Positions 1-5,872 of a stretch of DNA of 5,872 nt are shown here, piece by piece. Location: NCBI GenBank assembly GCA_025450955.1, contig JANWLJ010000287.1, positions 1-5,872 on the forward strand, written 5' to 3'. Under the pieces are notes generated by a model. It saw only the letters and a list, made by a program, of their open reading frames with translations. It was not told where the DNA came from and made no database searches. The stretch comes from Polyangium sp. (in: bacteria). Lineage in GTDB: Bacteria; Myxococcota_A; Polyangia; Palsa-1104. The translations under genes were made by a program, and so were the position numbers. The number at the start of each line of letters is the position of its first letter. Within the stretch, counting starts at the first letter, position 1.

Positions 1-1061
1 ATCTCGGCGGCACCTCCTATTACGCCGGCATGCCGATGGTCGATCTCGGCGCGCTCGGCGATGTGACGATGGCGCACCACGGTGTCGATCCGGCCGCCCA
101 GCGCGAATATGTCTTCGGCGAGCGTCGCCCCACCTTCATGCGCAGCGTCGGTTTCTGGCGCAACGCGCACCTGCAGGACTATCCGGAGTTCAAGGACCGC
201 TACACCCCGCTGCGGGTCCCCGGCGCCGGCAACGAGGGCTTGTCGATCGTCCGCAGCGCCTTTACCGCCGACGGGATCGACACGCGGAATCCGCTCGCGC
301 GATTTGAGCCCGAGGCGCTCGCGCTCCTCGGCGCGAAGGTGCAGCAGGGCACCGTCGAGCTGTGGCTGCTGGTCGAGAGCGCCAAGGCGAAGCCGCTCGC
401 CCTGCACACCGCGGCGGGAGACAAGCCGATCGCGATCGGCGACGGTTACTACACCCCCGCCGACTGGCAGGTGGGCGAGGTGCTCCACGCGCGACTTCCT
501 CGTCCGGCGGGCGCCTCGCTCGCGCTCTGCGGCCAGACCTGTTTTCCGCTCGCCGAAGGTGCGAGCGGCGCGCAGCCGGTCGCGATCCCCGAGCCCTCAC
601 CCGAGGCGCGCGCGCGCCTGCTCTCCGATCACGCCTGGACGATTCTGGCGCGCATCGACGCCGATCGCGGAAATCCCACCCTCGGACGAGCGCTCCTGCA
701 GCGCGGTCTCGATGAGCGCCGAGCCGGCGAGCTCGCGCCCGCGTTCCGCGATTTTCTCGCCGCGGTCCGCCTCGATCCGCGCCTGTCGTTCGCCCGCCGC
801 GACGCCGAAGAGCTGCGCCTCCTCGTCAAAGACGCCTACGACTATCGCGCCCAGGTCGCGCTCGATCACGCGATCCTCGATTTCCACCTTCACCCCGATC
901 CGCCGCACTTCGACGCGCTCGTCGCCGCCGCCAAGCGCGCCGGTGCTCCCCGCGCCGCAGTGCGCGCCCATCTCGCGACCGGCCTCAGGCCGAGCTCGAG
1001 CGCGCTCGCGAGCGACCTCGCCGCCGCCTACCACGACCTCGGTCTGGCTCCACGGCAGTGA
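1..1061 (+). CDS. GT-C membrane glycosyltransferase-like protein, C-terminal part (5' end outside window)
   Basis: The frame is open from base 3 to the TGA at 1059-1061, giving 352 residues. The ATG at base 30 is not the real start, because the conserved segment GGTSYYAGMPMVDLGALGD already begins upstream of it. This segment, followed by EYVFGERRPTF, resembles the stretch after the last membrane helix of AftB-like GT-C transferases (typically an invented-to-vary form of vxDxxGLxD), which lies outside the cytoplasm. The membrane helices and the catalytic Asp motif would lie left of the window. After it come a beta-rich domain (about bases 342-554; it includes GYYTPADWQVGEV and the pair CGQTC) and a helical tail with one TPR-like unit (about 690-791; LLQRGLDERRAGE). 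Such an extension is long for the family. The sugar donor and acceptor are unknown. The gene converges on the next one. The GT-C assignment rests on this C-terminal similarity alone and is moderate. Confidence 0.6.
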   Translation, partial: LGGTSYYAGMPMVDLGALGDVTMAHHGVDPAAQREYVFGERRPTFMRSVGFWRNAHLQDYPEFKDRYTPLRVPGAGNEGLSIVRSAFTADGIDTRNPLARFEPEALALLGAKVQQGTVELWLLVESAKAKPLALHTAAGDKPIAIGDGYYTPADWQVGEVLHARLPRPAGASLALCGQTCFPLAEGASGAQPVAIPEPSPEARARLLSDHAWTILARIDADRGNPTLGRALLQRGLDERRAGELAPAFRDFLAAVRLDPRLSFARRDAEELRLLVKDAYDYRAQVALDHAILDFHLHPDPPHFDALVAAAKRAGAPRAAVRAHLATGLRPSSSALASDLAAAYHDLGLAPRQ

Positions 1062-2203
1062 GGCTCAGCGGCGCCGGGTGACCGCCGCTGCGAAGGTCGC
1101 CTCACACTTCCGAATGCGGTCGGCGGTCAGCGGCTGGGCGCGCGGCGCGACGACCACGCGATCGGCCAAGAGCGTGACGTTCGGCTCGAAGCATTCGACG
1201 TAGCCGGGTGGCGGACCGCGATCGTGCGCCATGGTGCGCTCGCCCCGGTGATGGATCGGGTTGTGGGCGATGACCCAGTCGTTGAGCCCGAGGCGATCGA
1301 TCACGTTCACGTGCGGCAGCACCCAGGCGAGGTAGCCGATGGCGTCGCCCGCGATCACCGGGAAGCCCTCGGCCGGAGTCCGCTCGCCGGTGCTGCGCGG
1401 CGCGTAGATGTCTTCGCGCGAGAAGAGAAAATTCCGATGCTCCTCGTGGCGCATGCAGTCGTAATGGAGAATGAGCCAGTCCTGTAGACGATCGAACTTC
1501 TCCCCGTAGCCGCGCGCGAACGCCGGCGGGTGAGGCGCCACCTTGCGACGCAGCCGCCAGGTCGGCGCATCGCGCGGGATGTGGAAGGTCAGCTCCCAGT
1601 GAATCCACGGGATCGGCCAGGACGCGGCGATGACCACCACGAATACGCCGGCGGCGGCCCACCACCTTGCGCGCAGCCGGTCGAGCGCCCAGAGGAGCGA
1701 TATGAAAATGAGCAGAATGAGATGGCTATAAACCCGGTATTCGAAATGATCGCCGCCGATGATGAAGGTGTAATAACCGGCGTGCGCGATCAGCACCAGG
1801 ACGGCGAGATCGCTCGCGACCCTCCGCTCGCGCCACCACCCGCGACGGCATAAACACATCACCAGCGCGCCCGCGATCACCGCCGCCCAAATCCACAGCG
1901 CATACTCGAGCACGAAGCTCTCGAGATAGCGCCGCCCCGCCTCCGGCCACGCCGCGACGTGCTTGGCGAAATAGGTATTCGGAACCCATTCGCCATAAAA
2001 CGCATGTCGCCAAAGGACGTGCGCGAGGGTGGCGGCGAGCGGCAGCGTCGAGAGCAGCACGTTCTTGCGCGGCGCGCGGCGGCGCCACCAGGCCTCGGCG
2101 AGAAGCGCGCCGGTCGCGGCAACCACCAGGAGGCCGTCGGGCCGGGTGAGCTCGACCAGCGCGGCCGCGCTCGCAATCGCCCACAGCCGCTTGGGCGCGG
2201 TCA

Positions 2204-2232
2204 GGCACAATAAAGACCCACAGCGTAAAACA
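2204..2232 (-). other. Frameshift 2 in the GT-C gene (apparent extra base near 2217)
   Basis: The second frame gives SSGLETALFNFCFTLW and the third gives SLLCLTAPKRLWAIASAAAL followed by ELTRPDGL. One skipped base joins them. The best join uses the GGG run (plus-strand CCC at 2217-2219), giving FTLW-SLLCLTAPKRLW; the four-base A run at 2227-2230 is the other candidate. The first frame also reads plausibly hydrophobic here (FLFYAVGLYC) before its TGA at 2201-2203, so the exact position is uncertain by about ten bases. Confidence 0.65.
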
Positions 2233-2379
2233 GAAATTGAAGAGCGCAGTCTCGAGCCCCGAGCTGGTCCAGGCGAGAAAGGTCCGGTTGGTGAGCGTCC
2301 CGGCGAAGATGAGCGCGAGAAACAGCCAGCGCCTGCGGTCGAGCGCGGGGCCGAGCCGCATCTTGCAAACGAGCGCCGC

Positions 2380-2392
2380 TCCGAGCGAGCGT
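2380..2392 (-). other. Frameshift 1 in the GT-C gene (apparent extra base near 2386)
   Basis: Reading the minus strand, SLLFSYGTL is in the first frame and LGAALVCKMRLG is in the frame one base further on. Skipping base 2386 joins them as YGTL-LGAALV. Downstream, the first frame becomes Arg-rich and unlike the family (ARPRARPQALAVSRAHLRRD), while the second frame gives FLAWTSSGLETALFNF. The site lies in a short tandem repeat read as GCTCGCTC, a plausible place for a one-base error or slippage. Confidence 0.75.
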
Positions 2393-2699
2393 TCCGTAGC
2401 TGAACAGCAGCGACACCGCGTTGGCCGCGTGCGGCGGGTCGACGCCAAAGACGCGCCAGATCCCGTCGAGCATCACCACCCATAAAAAGCTGGTATATCC
2501 CTCGACCGGCCGAAACGGCGGCGCGTTCCAAACGTACCCGAACCCAAGCCGACTATTGCTGATATACCGAAACGCAATAAACGCGTCGTCGGTGAGAAAC
2601 CACAAATACCGCCATCCGAGATAGAGCCCGATCGCCGCCAGAAAGCAAACCGCTGCGATGCCCCGCCGATCGCTCTTCAACGCCATTGTGCATTCCGGA

Positions 2700-3164
2700 C
2701 TAGAACCGGACGAGCGCGACCGCGCCGGCCGAGGTGGGGCTGGCGGCGGGGAGGATGAGCGCCGTCGTTTTGGCCTTGGCGTCGGAGGTAGTCTTGCGGC
2801 CGTCGAGCCAGATGAGCGCGCCGATCAGCATCGCGCTCGCGCCGACGCCGGTGAGCAGGCCGCCGCCGAGGTCGAGGCCCTGGCGTTTGCCGAGGTTGTC
2901 ATTCACCGTCGTCGAGACGCCGAGCATGATCACCCCGGCGGCGAGGGCGCCGGCGCCAATATCGGCGGTGATGATGCCGGCGAGCTTGAGGTCGCGCCCG
3001 GGATCGGGCGCCGCGACGGTCACCGCGGCGGCGGGCGCGGGCGTGATCTTCGCCGGCGCCGTGATCGGGGCGGCGGGTTTTTGCGGCGCTTTCTTCTTCG
3101 CGCTCGCGGTGAGCGGCGCTGCCGAGAGCGCCAGCGCGGTCAGGATCGCGGTCAGGTTGCGCAT
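2700..3164 (-). CDS. Small exported protein with two membrane helices, function unknown
   Basis: The protein has 154 residues. Residues 1-22 form a signal peptide ending in TASA, with cleavage likely before KKKAPQ. Residues 23-57 are a flexible Lys/Pro/Ala linker. Two hydrophobic Gly/Ala-rich segments (about 61-83 and 101-120) are separated by a polar loop (TTVNDNLGKRQGLDLG), and a short C-terminal strand ends in GAVALVRF. This layout is common among uncharacterised envelope proteins of myxobacteria; no enzyme motif is visible. The start is ATG 3162-3164, chosen because it gives the signal peptide and sits in TGATG with the stop of the upstream gene, so translation is probably coupled. The same frame stays open further upstream to 3530, but there it only shadows the neighbouring gene with Arg-rich sequence. 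Its membrane location beside glycan enzymes suggests an envelope role, which is inference. Confidence 0.8.
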   Translation of the reverse strand: MRNLTAILTALALSAAPLTASAKKKAPQKPAAPITAPAKITPAPAAAVTVAAPDPGRDLKLAGIITADIGAGALAAGVIMLGVSTTVNDNLGKRQGLDLGGGLLTGVGASAMLIGALIWLDGRKTTSDAKAKTTALILPAASPTSAGAVALVRF

Positions 3165-3175
3165 CAGCTCGCCTT
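3162..3175 (-). promoter_or_regulatory. Coupled stop/start (TGATG) with ribosome binding site
   Basis: On the minus strand the TGA of the fusion enzyme (3164-3166) shares its A with the ATG of the small membrane protein (3162-3164). AAGG at 3172-3175, inside the end of the upstream gene, lies 7 bases before the ATG and can act as the Shine-Dalgarno site. This supports the chosen start and a shared transcript. Confidence 0.65.
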
Positions 3176-5332
3176 GATCTGCTGGAAGTCGATTCCCAGC
3201 TTGGAGACGGTCGCCAGCCGCTTGCCGGTCCGCACCATCTCGATGTTCTCCTGAAACTCGACGGTGATGCCCATGTCCTCGCCGAGGAACTGGCGCAGGA
3301 CCTTCAGGACCTCGTCGAGCGTGCCGTCGGAGAAGCGCTTGCCCTTGACCACCTTGAGGGCGATCGCGCCGCGCTCGGTCTGCACGATCTGGAACTGGCG
3401 GATCGCGTGATCGTAGTCCTTGAGAACGTGCGCGAAGAAGGTGCCGGGCACGTACTGGCCGCGCGAGCCGATGATGATCGACTGCACCCGTCCTTCGATC
3501 TTGCCGAGGCGCGGCAGGCCGCGGCCGCACGGGCAGCGCTCGGCCGGATCGAGCGCCTCGGCCAGATCGCCGATTCGATATCGAATGAACGGCAAACAGT
3601 AATTATTCAGATCGGTGATCACCACCTCGCCGATCTCGCCCGGCTGGGCCGGCTTGCCGTCGGCGAGCACCTCGACGAGATAGCCCTCGCCGACCACGTG
3701 ATGCCCCTGGTGCGCGTCGCATTCGTAGGCGATTCCGGAGAATTCGCGCGAGCCATATTTATCGAACACTTTGCAGCCGAAGGCGTCCTCGATGATCTTG
3801 CGCGAGCCCTCGGGCAGGGTCTGCGCCGAGGAGATGATTCCCTTCGGCGACAGCTTGAGCCGCCCCTTCTCTTTCAAGTAGCGCGCGAGAAAGTTGAACG
3901 ACTCGGCGTAGCCGTCGAGCAGGATCGGCTGAAAATCCTCGATCGCCCGCACGAACTGGTCGAGCGTCTCGTCGCTCATCTCGTACGCGGGGATGAACTT
4001 GCGGCGGGCGAGCAGGGCGTCGGTGAGCTCGCGCGCGATCTGGGTCTTCGACATCCCGAGCGTCTGGTGCCAGAGCCGAAGCTGCCGGTCGCCGAAGCGC
4101 CAGCCGGTCCACTCCATCGCCCGCAAGGTCGCCGCCCAGCGAAACTCGAGCTGCTCGCGATCGACGAAACAGACGAACGGCTCGCCCGTCGAGCCGGAGG
4201 TGGTGACCTTGAGGATCTCCGACTTCTTGTGGTTGTCGCTCATGATGTCGAAGTAGAGGTGCTTGCGCACGTCGTCCTTCGTCAGAAACGGCAGCTTCCT
4301 CAAATCATCGAGCGTCTCGATCTCGTCGGGAGTGATGCCCATCGCCCGCATCCGGTCGCGATAAAACGGCACGTGCTGATAGGCGTGCCGCACCAGCCGC
4401 CGGAGCTTGTGCTCCTGTAGCTCGCGCATCTTCTCCGGCGACAGCCACTGCGACTCGCGCAGATCGCGGAGCTGGGTGCCGACCTCCTTGGTCATCATCC
4501 AGTGGGTCGCGCCGAAGAGCTGCAAATAGCCGCCGAAGTGAATCCGCCGCCACAAAGGCTGCACCTCGTCGGGCACGAGCGGCCGCTCGCGATCGAGAAA
4601 GCTGCGCAACGTCGACGAAGATTGCGGCTTCAAACGATATTCGAAAAACGCTTTTCCAATATCGGCGAACGTGCGCGCCACCGCCTTGACCGGCATGTCC
4701 TCGAGGAACGATTTTCCGGCGCGGCGCGGCTCGAACAGCGTCTCGATCTGCTTGTATGTGTAGCCCTTGGCGTGCGCCGCCACCATGATGAACGACTGCC
4801 AATAATGATAGCTGCCGCGATACGAGAGCAGATCCTCGAAGGTCTCGCGCGCGGTGAGGATGAAGCCGCTCTTGTTGTCCTGCAGGCTCATTCCAAACGC
4901 GCTATTCAAAAGCGCGTTGAGCCCGCGCGAATAGTAATAACGCGGCCCCTTGTCGCGCCCGACCGGCGAGCGCCACCCCTGCACGATATCGACGTTGGAG
5001 ATCTCGAGCTCGCGCTTGAGCCGCAAAATATCTTCGGGCTGATATTGCAGATCGGCGTCGAGGATCGCCACCAGATGCCCGCGCGCGACCGAGACCCCGG
5101 TCTTCCACCCCGCCGCGATTCCGCGATTCTCCGAATGGCGCCGCCCGACCAGCCACGGATGCGACGCCTGCGCCTCGCCGATCGCCTGCCAGGTCCGGTC
5201 GCGCGAGCCGTCGTCGACGAGGATGAGCTCGCCGGCCAGCCCGCCGCGCTCGAACACCTCGCCGATCCGGTTCACCAGCTCGGGGACGTTCGACTCTTCA
5301 TTCAAACAGGGGACAATGACCGACAGATCCAT
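3164..5332 (-). CDS. Fusion of family 2 glycosyltransferase and CapK/PaaK-like adenylate-forming ligase
   Basis: One uninterrupted frame encodes 722 residues. Residues 1-235 form a GT2 (GT-A fold) domain of the DPM1-like type: MDLSVIVPCLNEE at the start, DDGS at 40-43 for the nucleotide, DAD at 92-94 for the metal, QGWR at 118-121, and RRAGKS at 203-208. Such enzymes usually transfer a sugar from a nucleotide to polyprenyl phosphate at the inner membrane face. Residues about 265-722 form an adenylate-forming domain of the CapK/phenylacetate-CoA ligase type: HAYQHVPFYRDR (316-327), the phosphate-binding TTSGSTGEP (377-385), DKYGSREFSGIAYEC (524-538), PFIRYRIGD (581-589), CPCG (600-603), and RTGKR (701-705) with the likely catalytic Lys704. 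No membrane helix is evident. The start is fixed by the GT2 N-terminus; no clear ribosome binding site precedes it. The ligase should activate a carboxylic acid through an acyl-adenylate, but its substrate and acceptor (CoA or other) are unknown. These two domains are normally separate proteins. Confidence 0.9.
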   Translation of the reverse strand: MDLSVIVPCLNEESNVPELVNRIGEVFERGGLAGELILVDDGSRDRTWQAIGEAQASHPWLVGRRHSENRGIAAGWKTGVSVARGHLVAILDADLQYQPEDILRLKRELEISNVDIVQGWRSPVGRDKGPRYYYSRGLNALLNSAFGMSLQDNKSGFILTARETFEDLLSYRGSYHYWQSFIMVAAHAKGYTYKQIETLFEPRRAGKSFLEDMPVKAVARTFADIGKAFFEYRLKPQSSSTLRSFLDRERPLVPDEVQPLWRRIHFGGYLQLFGATHWMMTKEVGTQLRDLRESQWLSPEKMRELQEHKLRRLVRHAYQHVPFYRDRMRAMGITPDEIETLDDLRKLPFLTKDDVRKHLYFDIMSDNHKKSEILKVTTSGSTGEPFVCFVDREQLEFRWAATLRAMEWTGWRFGDRQLRLWHQTLGMSKTQIARELTDALLARRKFIPAYEMSDETLDQFVRAIEDFQPILLDGYAESFNFLARYLKEKGRLKLSPKGIISSAQTLPEGSRKIIEDAFGCKVFDKYGSREFSGIAYECDAHQGHHVVGEGYLVEVLADGKPAQPGEIGEVVITDLNNYCLPFIRYRIGDLAEALDPAERCPCGRGLPRLGKIEGRVQSIIIGSRGQYVPGTFFAHVLKDYDHAIRQFQIVQTERGAIALKVVKGKRFSDGTLDEVLKVLRQFLGEDMGITVEFQENIEMVRTGKRLATVSKLGIDFQQIKAS
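4635..4664. repeat. Imperfect inverted repeat (hairpin) inside the fusion gene
   Basis: The arms CGATATT (4635-4641) and AATATCG (4658-4664) are exact reverse complements. Inside them, after one C-C mismatch (4642/4657), GAAAA (4643-4647) pairs with TTTTC (4652-4656), leaving a 4-base loop at 4648-4651. That is 12 of 13 pairs. It encodes about residues 223-233 (DIGKAFFEYR), at the end of the GT2 domain just before the linker to the CapK domain. It is AT-richer than its surroundings. A function is not established, and it may reflect codon choice alone. Confidence 0.6.
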
Positions 5333-5361
5333 CGCGGGAAATCTAGCACAACCCGACTGGC

Positions 5362-5872
5362 TTACAGATACGCGGGGTCGTGGTGCTCGCCCCAGGTCTG
5401 GCGGAAGACGTCGGCGACCTCGCCGAGGGTGACGCCGCGCTTGACCGCTTCGATCGTCACCGGCATCAGGTTCTCGTCGCCGGCCGCGGCGCGCCTCACC
5501 GCCTCGAGCGCGGCCTTCGCCGCGGCCTCGTCGCGGGTGTGCTTCATCGTCTTGATCTGCGCGACCTGACGCCGCTCGACCTCGGCGTCGATCTTGAGCG
5601 TGGGGATCTTGTCGCCCTCGCCGCCCTCGACGTACTTGTTCACGCCGACGATCGATCGCTGGTGGGTGTCGACCTGCCGCTGAAACTGATAGGCCGAGTT
5701 GGCGATCTCGCGCTGCGGATAGCCCTCTTCGATCGCGCGCACGATCCCGCCGAGCGCGTCGATCTTTTCGATGTAGGCCATCGCGGCCTCTTCCATCTGA
5801 TCGGTGAGCCGCTCGACGAAGTAGCTGCCGCCGAGCGGATCGGCCACCTGCGCCACCCCCGACTCCTCGACG
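5362..5872 (-). CDS. Methylmalonyl-CoA mutase family, large (alpha) subunit, C-terminal part (5' end outside window)
   Basis: The frame is open from the window edge to TAA 5362-5364, giving 169 residues. The sequence matches the end of the substrate-binding barrel and following linker of acyl-CoA mutases: EESGVAQVADPLGGSYFVE, then AIEEGYPQREIANSAYQFQR, then RSIVGVNKY, ending in GEVADVFRQTWGEHHDPAYL. The enzyme family performs adenosylcobalamin-dependent carbon-skeleton rearrangement, such as methylmalonyl-CoA to succinyl-CoA. The protein stops after the linker and has no B12-binding domain (no DxHxxG), so it is a split type needing a separate small subunit not in this window. The residues that separate methylmalonyl-CoA from isobutyryl-CoA mutases lie outside the window, so the substrate is open. 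The GTG at 5854-5856 is not the start, since family sequence continues upstream. The fusion glycosyltransferase gene follows 29 bases downstream on the same strand. Confidence 0.9.
   Translation of the reverse strand, partial: VEESGVAQVADPLGGSYFVERLTDQMEEAAMAYIEKIDALGGIVRAIEEGYPQREIANSAYQFQRQVDTHQRSIVGVNKYVEGGEGDKIPTLKIDAEVERRQVAQIKTMKHTRDEAAAKAALEAVRRAAAGDENLMPVTIEAVKRGVTLGEVADVFRQTWGEHHDPAYL

Larger units (their letters stand above)
1065..2686 (-). pseudogene. AftB-like GT-C membrane glycosyltransferase, disrupted by two frameshifts
   Basis: Three minus-strand frames join into one family-typical protein. Frame 1 (2686 to about 2387) starts at ATG 2684-2686 and carries FLTDDAFIAFRY (Asp33-Asp34, the catalytic DD pair expected in this family) and PVEGYTSFLW. 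Frame 2 (about 2385 to 2218) carries AGTLTNRTFLAWTSSGLETA. Frame 3 (about 2216 to 1065) carries ELTRPDGL, FYGEWVPNTYFAKH, IIGGDHFEYRVYSH and VNVIDRLGLNDWVIAHNP, ending in a periplasmic tail. Removing one base at each junction leaves exactly 540 codons (539 residues), a normal length, with several hydrophobic helices. The family moves a sugar from a polyprenyl-phosphate donor to a glycan outside the membrane; AftB itself adds arabinofuranose in mycobacteria, but the sugar here is unknown. As read, translation stops at TGA 2201-2203 and yields a truncated product. Sequencing error and real decay cannot be told apart here. The start lies 13 bases after the upstream stop and has no strong ribosome binding site. 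Confidence 0.85.

Noticed and set aside
1062..1064. Bidirectional terminator between the convergent genes
   Set aside because: The gap is 3 bases and I see no stem-loop with a T run there.
82..1203. Plus-strand open frame of 373 codons overlapping gene 1
   Set aside because: It is dominated by Arg, Ser, Ala and Pro, typical of a wrong frame in GC-rich DNA; the frame ending at 1061 carries the conserved segments.
2204..2392. Programmed frameshifting as explanation for the split GT-C gene
   Set aside because: Two separate shifts would be needed, with no classic slippery heptamer plus pseudoknot or internal Shine-Dalgarno seen at either site, and the family is normally encoded in one frame.
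3165..3530. N-terminal extension of the small membrane protein up to base 3530
   Set aside because: The extension overlaps the conserved CapK C-terminus and is Arg-rich; the ATG at 3162-3164 gives a clean signal peptide.
3573..3586. Perfect 14-base palindrome ATTCGATATCGAAT
   Set aside because: It encodes IRYRI of the conserved PFIRYRIGD motif using CGA-TAT-CGA codons, so protein constraint and codon choice suffice; it has no loop or repeat partner suggesting an operator.
3407..4420. Plus-strand open frame of 337 codons opposite the CapK-like domain
   Set aside because: It is antisense to a strongly recognisable enzyme, its product matches no family I recognise, and long antisense frames are expected where third positions are mostly G or C.
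4502..5569. Plus-strand open frame of 355 codons opposite the GT2 domain and mutase end
   Set aside because: It spans two clear minus-strand genes and their gap, is rich in Arg/Leu/Ala shadow sequence and shows no domain motif.

Overview
The window is GC-rich, by eye about two thirds G+C, with strong G/C preference at third codon positions, and it is gene-dense. The small secreted protein (Ala/Pro/Lys linker, two Gly/Ala-rich membrane helices, short C-terminal strand), the split acyl-CoA mutase and the AftB-like membrane glycosyltransferases together suggest a deltaproteobacterial, probably myxobacterial (Myxococcota) chromosome. That placement is inference from protein style. There is no rRNA or tRNA, and no mobile element or CRISPR array is visible.

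Layout. (1) Bases 1-1061, plus strand: the C-terminal part of a membrane glycosyltransferase-like (GT-C) protein whose beginning lies left of the window. It keeps the tail of the periplasmic domain, then a beta-rich domain and a helical, TPR-like end. (2) Bases 1065-2686, minus strand: a second GT-C glycosyltransferase of the AftB-like type. It is recognisable over its whole length but broken by two frameshifts, near 2386 and near 2217. Its stop codon faces that of gene 1 across only 3 bases. (3) Bases 2700-3164, minus: a 154-residue exported protein with two membrane helices. (4) Bases 3164-5332, minus: a 722-residue fusion of a family 2 glycosyltransferase (polyprenyl-phosphate sugar synthase type) with a CapK/PaaK-like adenylate-forming ligase. 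(5) Bases 5362-5872, minus: the C-terminus of the large subunit of a methylmalonyl-CoA-mutase-family enzyme, which runs off the right edge.

The four minus-strand genes read 5 to 2 with spacings of 29 bases, a 1-base overlap (TGATG) and 13 bases, so they could be one transcription unit. No promoter or terminator can be recognised in these gaps.

A coherent reading for genes 1, 2 and 4 is cell-envelope glycan assembly. GT-C enzymes take sugars from polyprenyl-phosphate carriers on the outer face of the membrane, and DPM1-like GT2 enzymes make such carriers on the inner face. The fused CapK-like domain would activate a carboxylic acid, perhaps to decorate the glycan. The substrates cannot be read from the sequence. 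The mutase belongs to central acyl-CoA metabolism, and its link to the others may be positional only. The most notable items are the GT2-CapK fusion, the double frameshift in gene 2, and a 30-base imperfect palindrome at the GT2/CapK junction.
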